Source: Chromohalobacter canadensis (GTDB taxonomy: Bacteria > Pseudomonadota > Gammaproteobacteria > Pseudomonadales > Halomonadaceae). Taken from it: a stretch of 64,000 nucleotides of DNA. The notes below the pieces were generated by a model that saw only the letters and a list, made by a program, of their open reading frames with translations, did no database searches and was not told the DNA's origin. Positions 53,522 through 63,594 of the stretch are shown here, in pieces (positions within the stretch are counted from its first letter, which is position 1; every line of letters begins with the position of its first letter). Location: positions 124,001 through 188,000 of the forward strand of contig NZ_JAJQJH010000001.1 in the NCBI RefSeq assembly GCF_029544075.1, read 5' to 3'. The position numbers and the translations under genes are program-made.

Positions 53522-54733
53522 TCAGCGCTTGGCGCGGCATGCCGCGGCGGTAAACAACACGTCGGTGGACGAGTTCAGCGCGGTTTCCGTGGCGTCCTGC
53601 ACGACGCTGATGACGAAGCCGATGGCGACGACCTGCATGGCCACGTCATTGGAGATGCCGAAGAGGCTGGCGGCCATCGGGATGAGCAGCAGGGACCCAC
53701 CGGCGACGCCGGAAACGCCGCAGGCAGCGAGCGAGGCGACGATGCACAACAATAGCGCCGAGGCGAAGTCTACGCCGATTCCTAGAGTATGGGCGGCTGC
53801 CAGGGTGATTACCGAGATGGTGATGGCGGCACCAGCCATGTTGATGGTCGCGCCTAGCGGGATCGAGATCGAATAGGTATCGGCGTCCAGGTCGAGGCGC
53901 TCGCAAAGCTCCATGTTGACGGGGATGTTAGCGGCGCTACTGCGTGTGAAGAATGCGGTGATGGCACTGCCACGCAGGCAGGCGAACACCAGTGGATACG
54001 GGTTGCGCCGGGTGGCCAGGAACACGATCAAGGGGTTAGTGACCAGCGCCACGAACAGCATGCAGCCGACGATGACGGCGAGCAGGTGCGCGTAGTCGAG
54101 TAGGGCATTCATGCCGGTATCCGCGAGCGTGCCAGCGACCAGACCGAAGATGCCCAGCGGCGCAAAGCGGATCACCAAACGCACGATGTTTGAGACGGCA
54201 TCGGAGAAGGCGTTGAGTACCCCGAGGGTCGTCTCCGAGGAGCCGCGCAGCATCATGCCCAACCCGATCGCCCACGCCAGAATACCCACGAAATTGGCGT
54301 TCATCAGCGCGTGAATGGGATTGTCCACGACGTTGAGCAACAGGTTGCGCAGGATCTCGGCGATACCGCCCGGCGGTTCGCCGCTTGCCTGGGGCGCGTC
54401 GATGATCAGCGTGGTGGGAAGCGCGAAACTGGCGACGACGGCCACCAAGGCGGCGCACAGGGTGCCGACCACGTACAGCAGCAGCACGCCGCGAATATGC
54501 GTGGGCTGGCCGCGCCGGTGATTGGCAATGGCCGCCATGACCAGCAGGAAGACCAGTACCGGTGCCACCGCTTTCAAGGCGGAGATGAACACATCACCCA
54601 GAAGCGATATCGAGGCGGCGGCGTCGGGCCAGGCGGTGGCCACGACGATGCCGAGCACGATACCGATGATGATTTGCGGGATGAGCCCTAGGCGGGCTAC
54701 CGCACGTATAGGGCTTGCGAGGCTGGTGGACAT
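53522..54733 (-). CDS. sstT: Serine/threonine:sodium symporter SstT
   Basis: The 403-residue inner-membrane carrier belongs to the dicarboxylate/amino-acid:cation symporter family. It shows the re-entrant loop [20 protein letters not shown], the helix-7 substrate/sodium motif [11 protein letters not shown], and [12 protein letters not shown] in hairpin 2. The N-terminus [24 protein letters not shown] is SstT-like. It is monocistronic on the minus strand. Confidence 0.93.
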   Translation of the reverse strand: MSTSLASPIRAVARLGLIPQIIIGIVLGIVVATAWPDAAASISLLGDVFISALKAVAPVLVFLLVMAAIANHRRGQPTHIRGVLLLYVVGTLCAALVAVVASFALPTTLIIDAPQASGEPPGGIAEILRNLLLNVVDNPIHALMNANFVGILAWAIGLGMMLRGSSETTLGVLNAFSDAVSNIVRLVIRFAPLGIFGLVAGTLADTGMNALLDYAHLLAVIVGCMLFVALVTNPLIVFLATRRNPYPLVFACLRGSAITAFFTRSSAANIPVNMELCERLDLDADTYSISIPLGATINMAGAAITISVITLAAAHTLGIGVDFASALLLCIVASLAACGVSGVAGGSLLLIPMAASLFGISNDVAMQVVAIGFVISVVQDATETALNSSTDVLFTAAACRAKR

Positions 54734-54936
54734 GACGCTTTCTCGAGGCTGAATAACGGATAAAGGCCCGTCGCGGTGGGCCGGGAAGCGCGCATGGTAG
54801 CATTGCCGCCATCGCGATACCCGGCGAATCGGCCTCGCTGGACTTAACCTTTAGTGAGAAGAGAGTGTGAAATCCCGCTTACCTAGCATGGATAAGAGGG
54901 ATTTCTCAAAATTATAGTGAATGGTGCCATATTGGT

Positions 54937-56379
54937 TCAGCGTCGCCAGAACGCGGGCGTGAACAGCACCAGGATGGTGAAAATTTCCAGGCGCCCGAAC
55001 ATCATGGCCATCACCAGGGTCCACTTGGCGAGATCGGGCATGTCACCGTAATGCTCGGCCACGCCACCCAGCCCCGGCCCCAGGTTATTGAGGGCCGAGC
55101 CCACCGCCGACCAAGCCGTCACCTGATCCAGCCCGGTGGCGAGCAGGATCATCAACATCAGCACGAAAAGCAGCATATAAGCGGAGAAGAAGCCCCACAC
55201 GGCTTCGGCCACGCCGCCGGAAATACGCATCTTGCCGACCTTGACCGAAAACACCGCATTGGGGTGAATCAGGCGGTGGATCTCGCGCAAGCCTTGCTTG
55301 AGGATCAACAGGATGCGAATCACCTTTATGCCCCCGCCGGCGGAGCCCGAGCAGGCGCCGACGAAAGCGGCGATGAACAGCATGAACGGCAAAACCCCCG
55401 GCCAAGCGGTGAAGTCGGCGACACCGAAACCGGTGGTGGTGGCCACTGACACCACCTCGAACAGGCCATGGCGCAGCCCTAGAGAGTCGTCGTAGTCGTA
55501 GGTGCCGCTCAATATGAGCGTAGCGATGGTGATGGTGACCAGTAGCGCCAGAAAGATGATGAAGAAACGGAACTCCGGGTCGACCAGATAATGGCGCAAG
55601 CGCTTCTCGCGCCACACCGCGAAGTGCAGCCCGAAGCTCAACGATGAGACGATCATGAAAAACACGCAGATCAGCTCGATGGTTGCGCTGTCGAAATAGC
55701 CGATGCTGGCGTCGTGGGTCGAAAAGCCACCGATGGCGACGGTCGAGAAACTATGCCCGATGGCGTCGAACCAGCTCATGCCCGCCAGCCAATACGCCAG
55801 GGTCAGGGCGGCATAGATGTACCACAGGGCCTTGGCGGTTTCGGTGATACGCGGCGTCAGCTTGGAGTCCTTGAGCGGGCCAGGAATCTCGGTGCGGTAG
55901 AGCTGCATGCCCCCGATGCCCAGTGTCGGCAGGATCGCCACCGCCAGTACCACGATCCCCATGCCGCCTAGCCACTGAAGTTGCTGGCGATAGAAGCGGA
56001 TCGACTCGGGCAGCAAGTCGATGCCGGTGAGAATGGTGGCACCGGTGGTGGTGAGGCCGGAAAACGATTCGAACACGGCGTCGGTGAATGTCAGTGACGG
56101 GTCCGCGGCGAGCATCAGCGGCAGCGAACCGAACAGCCCCAAGACGCTCCAGAACATTACGGTGATCAAAAAGCCATCGCGGGTACGCAGTTCACGACGC
56201 GCATTGCGCGCGGGCCAGTACAGCAGCGCCCCGGTGACGAAGGTGATACCCAGCCCGATGACAAAGGCATCCCAAGTAGCGTCGTCGAAAATCAACGAAA
56301 TCACCACCGGTGGCACCATGGTCAGGCTGAACAGCATGAGCAATAGCCCGACGATCCTCAGGATCACCAGAAAGCTCAT
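54937..56379 (-). CDS. trkH: Trk system potassium uptake protein TrkH
   Basis: K+-translocating subunit, 480 residues, with four M1-P-M2 repeats. Selectivity-filter-like segments with central Gly are visible: SGLTTTGATIL, IGGFSTHDAS, TTTGFGVAD and NLGPGLG. It works with the NAD/ATP-binding TrkA, encoded just upstream with 46 bp between. K+ uptake is the first response to osmotic upshift in halophiles. Confidence 0.95.
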   Translation of the reverse strand: MSFLVILRIVGLLLMLFSLTMVPPVVISLIFDDATWDAFVIGLGITFVTGALLYWPARNARRELRTRDGFLITVMFWSVLGLFGSLPLMLAADPSLTFTDAVFESFSGLTTTGATILTGIDLLPESIRFYRQQLQWLGGMGIVVLAVAILPTLGIGGMQLYRTEIPGPLKDSKLTPRITETAKALWYIYAALTLAYWLAGMSWFDAIGHSFSTVAIGGFSTHDASIGYFDSATIELICVFFMIVSSLSFGLHFAVWREKRLRHYLVDPEFRFFIIFLALLVTITIATLILSGTYDYDDSLGLRHGLFEVVSVATTTGFGVADFTAWPGVLPFMLFIAAFVGACSGSAGGGIKVIRILLILKQGLREIHRLIHPNAVFSVKVGKMRISGGVAEAVWGFFSAYMLLFVLMLMILLATGLDQVTAWSAVGSALNNLGPGLGGVAEHYGDMPDLAKWTLVMAMMFGRLEIFTILVLFTPAFWRR

Positions 56380-56425
56380 GGTAGTCGCCTTGCCGAAACG
56401 GAAGTCGTAGGTAACCGATTACTCA

Positions 56426-57799
56426 TCAGAAGAACGTCAGCCCTACCTGGAAAAGGCGTTCGACGTCGCGGATGCGGCGCTTGTCGATGACGAAGAGAAT
56501 CACATGGTCGCCGCTTTCCACCACGACATCGTCGTGGGCGATGATGACTTCCTTGCCGCGCACGATGGCACCGATGGTGGTGCCGCTCGGCAGGTCGATC
56601 TCGTCGATGGTGCGCCCGACGACCTTGGAGGAGCGCGAATCCCCGTGAGCGATGGCCTCGATGGCCTCCGCCGCGCCACGCCGCAGCGAGTGCACGTTGA
56701 CGATATCGCCGCGCCGCACATGGGTGAGCAGGCCGCCGATGGTGGCCTGTTGCGGCGAGATGGCGATATCGATCTCGCCGCCCTGGACCAGGTCCACGTA
56801 GGCGGCATTGTTGATCAGGGTCAGCACCTTCTTGGCGCCCAGGCGCTTGGCCAGCATCGACGACATGATGTTGACCTCGTCGTCGTTGGTCAGCGCGCAG
56901 AAGATGTCGCAATCTTCGATGTTCTCTTCCAGCAGCAGGCGCTTGCTGGTCGCGCTGCCGTGCAGCACCACGGTGCGATCGAGGCGTTCGGACAGCACCG
57001 TGCAACGCTCGAGCTCATGCTCGATGATCTTGACCTGGTGGCTGTGCTCAAGCGTCTCGGCGAGGCGCTCGCCGATGTTGCCGCCACCGGCGATGATCAC
57101 CCGGCGGAAATCGCGATCGACCTTGCGCAGCTCGCTCATCACCGCGCGAATGTCCTTGCGCGCGGCGATGAAGAATACCTCGTCATCGGCCTCGATGACC
57201 GTGTCGCCACGCGGGATGAGCGCGCGATTGCGGCGATAAATCGCCGCCACGCGGGTGTCGACGTTGGGCATGTGGCGGCGCAGGAAGCCCAGCTCTTGGC
57301 CCACTAGGGGCCCGCCGTAGTAAGCCTTGACCGCCACCAGCTGGGCCAGGCTGCCGGCGAAGTCGAGCACCTGCAGGGCGCCGGGATATTCGATCAGGCG
57401 ACGGATATGGTCGGTGACCACCTGCTCGGGACTGATCAGCACATCGACGGGAATCGCATCGTGGGAAAACAGCCCCTTGCGCGTCAGATAGGCGGTGGCG
57501 CGGACGCGGGCGATCTTGGTCGGCGTGCGAAACAGCGTATGCGCGACCTGACAGGCGACCATGTTGACTTCGTCGGAGTTGGTCACCGCGATCAGCATGT
57601 CGGCATCCTCGCCGCCCGCCTGACGTAGCACCATGGGATAGGACGCAGTGCCCACCACGGTACGGATGTCCAGACGGTTATGCAGTTCGCGAAGGCGTTT
57701 GGTGTCGACATCGACGACGGTGATGTCGTTTTCTTCGCTGGCCAGGTGTTCGGCCAGTGTGCCGCCGACTTGGCCGGCGCCGAGGATGATGATCTTCAT
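56426..57799 (-). CDS. trkA: Trk system potassium uptake protein TrkA
   Basis: Cytoplasmic regulatory subunit with two RCK units. The first Rossmann motif is [14 protein letters not shown] at the N-terminus and the second [14 protein letters not shown] near residue 239. Each is followed by a TrkA-C domain. The start at 57799 (MKIIILGAG) gives 457 residues, like E. coli TrkA; the frame extension to 57871 is non-homologous. It is upstream of trkH in one operon. Confidence 0.96.
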   Translation of the reverse strand: MKIIILGAGQVGGTLAEHLASEENDITVVDVDTKRLRELHNRLDIRTVVGTASYPMVLRQAGGEDADMLIAVTNSDEVNMVACQVAHTLFRTPTKIARVRATAYLTRKGLFSHDAIPVDVLISPEQVVTDHIRRLIEYPGALQVLDFAGSLAQLVAVKAYYGGPLVGQELGFLRRHMPNVDTRVAAIYRRNRALIPRGDTVIEADDEVFFIAARKDIRAVMSELRKVDRDFRRVIIAGGGNIGERLAETLEHSHQVKIIEHELERCTVLSERLDRTVVLHGSATSKRLLLEENIEDCDIFCALTNDDEVNIMSSMLAKRLGAKKVLTLINNAAYVDLVQGGEIDIAISPQQATIGGLLTHVRRGDIVNVHSLRRGAAEAIEAIAHGDSRSSKVVGRTIDEIDLPSGTTIGAIVRGKEVIIAHDDVVVESGDHVILFVIDKRRIRDVERLFQVGLTFF

Positions 57800-57898
57800 G
57801 CGAGGGAATCCGCGCTCAGTGACTGGCGCGTAGCATAAACCAGGCGGCGCCCCCAATGACAGGGGCGCCACGGAGGCGTGTCATGGCGCCCGCTGGTA

Positions 57899-58105
57899 TC
57901 AATCGAGCGCTAGGCCGACCTTGAGCGTGACCTGCCAGTGGCCCACACGTCCATCCTCGAGATGGCCGCGAGTATCGGTGACCTCGAACCAGCGCATGCC
58001 ATGCAATGTCTCGCGGGCCTTTTCCAGGGCATTGTTCACGGCTTGCTCGATACCGTCCGGGGAGGAGCCGGTCAGCTCGATGTGCTTATAGACGTGATCG
58101 CTCAT
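57899..58105 (-). CDS. Dodecin
   Basis: The 68-residue flavin-binding protein forms dodecamers that buffer riboflavin or FMN. Family features are [20 protein letters not shown], the flavin-stacking Trp in LHGMRWFEV, and [11 protein letters not shown] at the end. The start at ATG 58105 follows AAGGAG. A GC-rich hairpin lies downstream (57846-57869). Confidence 0.93.
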   Translation of the reverse strand: MSDHVYKHIELTGSSPDGIEQAVNNALEKARETLHGMRWFEVTDTRGHLEDGRVGHWQVTLKVGLALD

Positions 58106-58140
58106 GGCGTTCTCCTTGCGCTTCAAGTGCGATGGGTGGC

Positions 58141-58803
58141 TCAAGCGCCGATGATCTCGACGCCGAGCCGAGTGAGACGCTGCCGCGTGGCGGCGTCCGT
58201 GTCATGGGTGACCGGGCGCGTCAGCGGCCACAGAAAGCGTGTTTTGAAACCCGCGGCGATGGCATCTTCGGTGCTCCACAGCACGCATACATCACGCGCC
58301 AGGCCGCAGAGATAGACGCTGTCGACGCCGCGTTCGCGTAGCCAGCCGGCCAACCCCGTGGTGGGACGTGTGCCATCGGGCCCCAGGTTGTTGCGAAAGG
58401 CGCTGTAGGAATCGACGCGGGGGTCGCATCCCTTGCGCACGATGAGATCCACCGGTGCCCAGTCGAGCTCGGGATGTAGCCGGGCGCCGGGCGTGTTCTG
58501 CACGCAGTGATCGGGCCACAGGGTCTGCGGCTCGCCGTATAGATCGAGAGTGTCGAAGGGTTGATAGCCCGCATGTTCGCTGGCGAAGGAGATGTGTCGG
58601 GCGGGATGCCAGTCTTGGGTCGCCACGACGTGCGCGAAACGTCGCTCGTTGAGCAACTGGCTCAACCCCGGCAGGATGGCATCGCCATCGGCGCAGGCCA
58701 GCGCCCCGCCAGGCATGAAGTCGCCTTGCACGTCGACGACGAGCAGGGCACAACGCGTATCGATGATCTCGAGGGCATCCTGCAACACGAGGGCTCCACA
58801 CAT
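58141..58803 (-). CDS. pncA: Nicotinamidase
   Basis: Isochorismatase-fold amidase that converts nicotinamide to nicotinate for NAD salvage. Catalytic D24 (LVVDVQGDF), the Lys in VRKGCD and the Cys in GLARDVCV form the triad. Metal ligands lie in DWHPARH. The 220 residues are normal. A GTG at 58788, preceded by GGAG, is an alternative start. It precedes dodecin on the same strand by 35 bp. Confidence 0.93.
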   Translation of the reverse strand: MCGALVLQDALEIIDTRCALLVVDVQGDFMPGGALACADGDAILPGLSQLLNERRFAHVVATQDWHPARHISFASEHAGYQPFDTLDLYGEPQTLWPDHCVQNTPGARLHPELDWAPVDLIVRKGCDPRVDSYSAFRNNLGPDGTRPTTGLAGWLRERGVDSVYLCGLARDVCVLWSTEDAIAAGFKTRFLWPLTRPVTHDTDAATRQRLTRLGVEIIGA

Positions 58804-58866
58804 GAGTGAGATACCCTCAGTATCGAAGTCTCCGGCGCCCCTGGCAAGGGACGCGAATGCCGCTTG

Positions 58867-59769
58867 CTACAGTCGTTCGATCAGGAAGTCGACGAAGACG
58901 CGTACCCTCAAAGGCATATGGGTGCCGCCCATGAAAACTGCATGGATCTCCTCTACGTCGCCCGGATTGTAAGCCTCCAGCAGCGGTATCAGCGTGCCGG
59001 TGGCGATTTCCGCCGCCACGCTGAAGGCTCCCACTCGGGCGATGCCGACCCCGGCGCTGGCGAGCTGGCCCAGGGTTTCACCGTTGTTGGCCTCGATTGT
59101 GCCGCGCACGCTCAGGGCATGATCGCCCTCTGCGTTACGGAAGGGCCAGGTCGGCTCGGCGCGGCGAAAATTGAAGTTGAGACAATTGTGGGCGTGCAGG
59201 TCCTCCGGCACTCGCGGTGTGCCGTGCCGCGCTAGATACGTCGGCGATGCGACGATTACGCGGCGGTTGTCGCCCAGGCGGCGGGCATTGAGCGAGCTGT
59301 CTGGTAGCAGCCCGAAGCGAATTCCGACGTCGGCCTCGCCGGCGGCGATGTCGACCACGGTATCGGTCAGGTTGATGTCCACCAGAATCTCCGGGTAACG
59401 CGCGTTGAACTCGCCCAGCAGCGGAACCACGCAGAGGCGCCCGTGGGAGAGCGAGGCGCTGACCCGCAGTCGTCCCCGCGGTGCGCCTAGATCGGCGATC
59501 GCCTGCTCGGCCTCGTCGAGGTCGGCGAGGATGCGTCGCGCTGCCTGCCAATAGGCGTGCCCCTCGGTGGTGATGGTCAGCGCCCGGGTGCTGCGCAGCA
59601 CCAAGCGTACGCCGAGCCGGGCCTCGATCCGGTCGACGGTGCGGCTCACCGCCGAAGGCGTCAGCCCGAGTCGCCGGCCCGCCGCCGAGAAACTGCCCGC
59701 CGAGGCCACCGCCACGAACACCTCCAGTGCCCGGGTGCGATCGCTCGGCGAGAGCATCTTTGCATCCAT
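58867..59769 (-). CDS. LysR-family transcriptional regulator
   Basis: The 300 residues have an N-terminal winged HTH (LEVFVAVASAGSFSAAGRRLGLTPSAVSR, about 15-44) and an effector domain. It resembles the subgroup that controls adjacent efflux or oxidoreductase genes. It is divergent from the leader ORF and the MFS transporter at 59952 and probably regulates them. Confidence 0.9.
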   Translation of the reverse strand: MDAKMLSPSDRTRALEVFVAVASAGSFSAAGRRLGLTPSAVSRTVDRIEARLGVRLVLRSTRALTITTEGHAYWQAARRILADLDEAEQAIADLGAPRGRLRVSASLSHGRLCVVPLLGEFNARYPEILVDINLTDTVVDIAAGEADVGIRFGLLPDSSLNARRLGDNRRVIVASPTYLARHGTPRVPEDLHAHNCLNFNFRRAEPTWPFRNAEGDHALSVRGTIEANNGETLGQLASAGVGIARVGAFSVAAEIATGTLIPLLEAYNPGDVEEIHAVFMGGTHMPLRVRVFVDFLIERL

Positions 59770-59856
59770 ATCAAAACTCCCTGGACTGGAAAGTGGCTAC
59801 CCCCGCTAGGGCGCGGCTTTTATCTTTGCGTCAAACATCAAGCAAGGAAGACAGAC

Positions 59857-59955
59857 ATGCAAGATTCTCGTTGGCAAGTTTCGCTGATCAAGGTCGACGC
59901 CGGGCGCTCTTGGCTCGGCACGTCATTTCGCCCGAGCGTGAGGGCCACGGCATGA
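59857..59955 (+). CDS. Small leader ORF overlapping the MFS transporter start
   Basis: The ORF has 32 codons (MQDSRWQVSLIKVDAGRS...) after AAGGAAG, 7 nt upstream of its ATG. Its stop overlaps the MFS start by 4 bp (ATGA). The arrangement fits translational coupling. It may be a regulatory leader peptide, or the relic of a deleted gene. No homology was recognised. Confidence 0.4.
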   Translation: MQDSRWQVSLIKVDAGRSWLGTSFRPSVRATA

Positions 59956-61118
59956 CACCGAATCCGCCGCTGCTGGCGCTGGCCACCGGCGCCTTTGCGA
60001 TTGGCGTCTCCGAGTTCTCGCCCATGGGGCTGCTGCCGCTGATCGCCACCGACCTCGGTGTCTCGATTCCCGCCGCGGGGTTATTGATCAGCGCCTATGC
60101 CATCGGCGTGATGCTGGGGGCGCCGTTGATGACGCTGACCACCGGCCGGCTGCGGCGGCGTACGCTGCTGGTCAGCCTGGCCGCCATCTTCACCCTGGGT
60201 AATCTGCTCGCGGCGTTGGCGCCCAATTACGCCATGTTGCTCGTCGCGCGGCTCGTCACCTCGCTCAATCACGGCGCCTTCTTCGGTGTCGGCGCGGTGG
60301 TCGCCGCGGGGCTGGTGCCGCCCGGGCGCGGGGCGAGTGCGGTGGCGGCGATGTTCACCGGGCTGACCGTGGCCACCGTGGTGGGCGTGCCGCTGGCCAC
60401 CTGGGCGGGCGAGCAGTGGGGCTGGCGCGAGCCTTTCTGGGCCATCGCCGTGTTGGGGGTGCTCACCATGACGGCACTGCGACTGACGCTGCCCGACCGT
60501 CCGGCACCGGCCGGGGGCGGGGCGCTGGCGGAGCTCAGGGTGCTGGGCCGGGCCCCGGTACTGGTGGCGCTGGCGCTCACCGTGCTCGGGGCGAGCGCGA
60601 TGTTCACGGTCTACACCTACATCGTGCCGATCCTGCAGGTCGAAACCGGGGCCTCGATCGGTCTGGTGACGACCCTGCTGGTGGTCTATGGCCTGGGGCT
60701 GACGGTCGGCAACTGGGTGGGCGGACGCGCGGCGGACCGTTCCGTGGATCGCACGCTGATCGTGATGCTGGCGAGCCTGAGTCTGGTACTGGCCGCCCTG
60801 GCGCTGCTGATGCCGTTTCGCGTGCCGACGAGCGTCCTGGTGTTCCTGTGGGGCGTGGCCAGCTTCGCCATCGTGCCGCCGCTGCAGGTGCGGGTGATCG
60901 CCGCGGCCGGCGAGGCCCCCAACTTGGCGTCGGCGGTCAATATCGGTGCCTTCAATCTCGGCAACGCCGTGGGCGCGGCGCTGGGTGGCGCGGTCATCGC
61001 GGCCGGGCTGGGCTATCCGGCGGTGCCGGCGGCGGGCGCAGTGATGTCCGCGCTAGCACTGGTGGCCGTGCTGCTCGCCGCCCGTGAGCGTGGTCGTGAA
61101 GCCGCGGCATGCGGGTAA
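59952..61118 (+). CDS. MFS transporter, drug/arabinose efflux type
   Basis: The 388-residue, 12-segment major-facilitator carrier is of the AraJ/YdhP-like DHA1 group. The conserved loop 2-3 motif is present in modified form (GAPLMTLTTGRLRRRTLL), and motif C-like Gly/Pro residues lie in helix 5. The start at ATG 59952 follows GAGGG and overlaps the leader ORF stop. It is probably a proton-driven exporter of small molecules under the divergent LysR regulator. Confidence 0.88.
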   Translation: MTPNPPLLALATGAFAIGVSEFSPMGLLPLIATDLGVSIPAAGLLISAYAIGVMLGAPLMTLTTGRLRRRTLLVSLAAIFTLGNLLAALAPNYAMLLVARLVTSLNHGAFFGVGAVVAAGLVPPGRGASAVAAMFTGLTVATVVGVPLATWAGEQWGWREPFWAIAVLGVLTMTALRLTLPDRPAPAGGGALAELRVLGRAPVLVALALTVLGASAMFTVYTYIVPILQVETGASIGLVTTLLVVYGLGLTVGNWVGGRAADRSVDRTLIVMLASLSLVLAALALLMPFRVPTSVLVFLWGVASFAIVPPLQVRVIAAAGEAPNLASAVNIGAFNLGNAVGAALGGAVIAAGLGYPAVPAAGAVMSALALVAVLLAARERGREAAACG

Positions 61119-61140
61119 GCGTATAACGGCGAAATCCATT

Positions 61141-61176
61141 GCAGCGGGGCGGTGTGGAAGAACACCGCCCCGCTGC
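61141..61176. terminator. Bidirectional terminator-like hairpin
   Basis: Perfect 15-bp GC-rich stem (61141-61155 with 61162-61176) between the convergent MFS and rsmB genes. It lacks long T tracts. Confidence 0.7.
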
Positions 61177-61208
61177 GCCTGGGGACGCGGAGTGCTGACT
61201 ATGGGGAC

Positions 61209-62525
61209 TCAGACGGTTACTTTGCGCAGACGCGCGTAGAAGAAGCCATCGTGACCTTCGATGCGCGGCAGGAGCTGGCGTCCGGCGCCCGCGGGGCGAC
61301 CCCAGTCGACGTCGAGTTCGTCGGCACTGGCGTCCGGGGTGCGGGTAAGGAAAGCAGCGACCTGATCCACATTCTCTTCGGGCATCACCGAGCAGGTGGC
61401 GTATAGCAGCGTGCCGCCGGGGGCGAGGGTCGTCCATAGCGTGTCGAGCAGGCGGGCCTGCAGCGCAGCGAGCTCGCGGATATCGCTGGGACGACGCAGG
61501 CGCTTGATGTCCGGGTGACGGCGAATGACACCGGTGCCCGAGCAGGGCGCGTCGAGCAGCACGGCATCGAATGTTTGGCCATCCCACCACTCGAGGCGGC
61601 TGGCGTCGGCGGTCAAGGTGGTGGCTTCGAGCCCTAGGCGAGCCAAGGTAGCGTCGACGCGGCCGAGCCGCTCGGCGTCGCTGTCCAGGGCGGTGAGTTC
61701 GAGATCGAAGGCTTCGAGCAGATGTGCGGTCTTGCCGCCGGGGGCGCTGCATGCATCCAGCACGCGAGCGCCGGGCGTCGTGGCCAGGGTTGGTTCGAGT
61801 AGTGGTGCGGTCAGCTGGGCGGCCTCGTCCTGCACGCTCACCGCGCCCTCACTGAAGCCGGGTAGGGCGCGCACGTCGCAGGCTTCGTGCAAGGTCACGC
61901 CATCCGGCGCGTACGGCGTAGGGTCGGCGGCCAGGCCGGCGTCCCGCAAGCGGGCCAAGTACGTTTCGCGATCTACGTGGCGACGATTGACGCGCAGGGT
62001 CATGGGGCCGGGCTGATTGTTGGCCTCGGCCAGTTCGCGCCAGTCGTCGGGCCAGGCCTCGCGCCAACGCGTGAGCATCCACTCGGGATGCAGCAGCGCG
62101 ATGCTCGGGTCGCGGTCGACCTGCGCTTGAAGCGCCTGAGTATCGCGCTGAAAGCGGCGCAGGCAGCCATTGAGCACGCGCGTGGCCCAGCCCTTGCCCA
62201 GCGCACGAGCGGCCCCGGCAGTTTCGCCCACGGCGGCGTGAGGGGGCACGCGCATGTACAAGAGCTGATAGAGGCCGAGCAGCAGTAGCGCCTGGACATC
62301 CTGATCGCGGCGCTTGAAGGACTGGCGCAGCAGAATCTTGGACAGCGCCTCGAGGCGCGGCAGCGTGCGGCATACACCGAAGCACAGCGCTTTGGCCAGG
62401 CCGCGATCGCGGCCCTCGACGCCCGCGGATTCCAAGGCGCTATCGAGGGCGTTCAGCGATCCCTTGCCGTCGAGCACGGGGGCCAGGGCGGAGGCGCAGA
62501 CGGCGCGAATGTCCGGTGTACTCAT
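61209..62525 (-). CDS. rsmB: 16S rRNA (cytosine(967)-C(5))-methyltransferase
   Basis: SAM-dependent m5C methyltransferase with an N-terminal NusB-like RNA-binding domain (about 1-140). In the C-terminal catalytic domain the SAM loop is DACSAPGGKTAHLLE. The two cysteines lie in LLDAPCSGTG and LLYATCSVMPEEN. The start at ATG 62525 gives 438 residues and overlaps the fmt stop by 4 bp (ATGA). The order def-fmt-rsmB is standard. Confidence 0.95.
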   Translation of the reverse strand: MSTPDIRAVCASALAPVLDGKGSLNALDSALESAGVEGRDRGLAKALCFGVCRTLPRLEALSKILLRQSFKRRDQDVQALLLLGLYQLLYMRVPPHAAVGETAGAARALGKGWATRVLNGCLRRFQRDTQALQAQVDRDPSIALLHPEWMLTRWREAWPDDWRELAEANNQPGPMTLRVNRRHVDRETYLARLRDAGLAADPTPYAPDGVTLHEACDVRALPGFSEGAVSVQDEAAQLTAPLLEPTLATTPGARVLDACSAPGGKTAHLLEAFDLELTALDSDAERLGRVDATLARLGLEATTLTADASRLEWWDGQTFDAVLLDAPCSGTGVIRRHPDIKRLRRPSDIRELAALQARLLDTLWTTLAPGGTLLYATCSVMPEENVDQVAAFLTRTPDASADELDVDWGRPAGAGRQLLPRIEGHDGFFYARLRKVTV

Positions 62526-63496
62526 GAGGTGGTCTCCTGACCCAGTAGCTGTCCCGGAGCAAAGCGCTCGCCACGGGCATTGAGCAGATCGCGCACCGCG
62601 AGCGGCTTGCCGCCAGGCAGCTGAGCGCGGGTAATATGCAGCACCTGAGTGCCGTCGGGGCCGCAGGCGATGCGCAGGGCATCCGGGGTGTTCTCCAGCA
62701 GCGTGCCGGGGGCCGCGGCGGTGCCGTTGTCGGGGGCAGGCTCGGCCAACCACAGGCGTAGCGGCTCGCCTGCGAGGCGCGTCCAGGCCACCGGCCAGGG
62801 ATTGAAGGCACGCACGCGGGCGGCGAGTTCGGCGGCAGGGCGTGTGAAGTCGAGCTCGGCCTCGGCCTTGCTGAGCTTGGTGGCGTAGGTAACGCCCTCC
62901 GCCGGCTGTGGCGTCGCGGCCAGGCCCGTTTCCGACAGGGCGTCGAGCGCCTCGACGATGGACTTTCCACCCAATGCGGCAAGACGGTCGTGCAGCTCGC
63001 CGCTGGTGGTGGTCGCGGTGATCGGCGTGTCGCGTACCAGCAGCATGTCGCCGGTGTCGAGGCCGGCATCCATCTGCATGATGGTCACCCCGCTACGCGT
63101 GTCGCCGGCTTCGATGGCGCGCTGAATGGGCGCCGCGCCGCGCCAACGAGGCAGCAGCGAGGCATGCACGTTGAGGCAGCCCAGGCGCGGGATATCGAGC
63201 ACCGCTTGCGGCAGGAGCAATCCATAGGCGACCACGACCAGTACGTCGGCGTTGCAGTCGGCGAGCGCCTGCCGAGCAGCAGCGTCCTTGAGCGTGGTGG
63301 GCTGATGAACGGGCAGCTCGTGTTCGAGCGCCAGTGCCTTGACCGGGCTGGGCTTGAGCTTGCGCCCGCGTCCCGCGCCACGGTCGGGCTGGGTATGCAC
63401 CGAGACCACTTCGTGACGGCTTTCGAGCAGTGCCGCGAGGCTGGCGGCGGCGAAATCGGGCGTGCCGGCGAATGCGACGCGCAGGGATTGGGACAT
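62522..63496 (-). CDS. fmt: Methionyl-tRNA formyltransferase
   Basis: Formylates initiator Met-tRNA with 10-formyl-tetrahydrofolate. The 324 residues have the start RVAFAGTPDFAAASL and the folate-site segment NVHASLLPRWRGAAPIQRAI with the catalytic Asn-His. The Asp is in TGVTIMQMDAGLDTGDML-type context (here SGVTIMQMDAGLDTGDML). The start at ATG 63496 is chosen; the longer frame is non-homologous. It is coupled to rsmB by overlap. A 10-bp hairpin (63541-63562) separates it from def. Confidence 0.96.
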   Translation of the reverse strand: MSQSLRVAFAGTPDFAAASLAALLESRHEVVSVHTQPDRGAGRGRKLKPSPVKALALEHELPVHQPTTLKDAAARQALADCNADVLVVVAYGLLLPQAVLDIPRLGCLNVHASLLPRWRGAAPIQRAIEAGDTRSGVTIMQMDAGLDTGDMLLVRDTPITATTTSGELHDRLAALGGKSIVEALDALSETGLAATPQPAEGVTYATKLSKAEAELDFTRPAAELAARVRAFNPWPVAWTRLAGEPLRLWLAEPAPDNGTAAAPGTLLENTPDALRIACGPDGTQVLHITRAQLPGGKPLAVRDLLNARGERFAPGQLLGQETTS

Positions 63497-63594
63497 CGGG
63501 CGGACTTCCGTAACGGCTTGCGGGACCTGGATGAATGCCACGGGCCGGCAAATGCCGGCCCGTTTGGCGAGTGCGAGGCGAGGATGGCGTGGCC

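Noticed and set aside
59557-59955. 132-codon frame overlapping the LysR gene and leader
   Set aside because: Its upstream part is antisense to the lysR coding sequence; only the last 33 codons have translation signals and are kept as the leader ORF.
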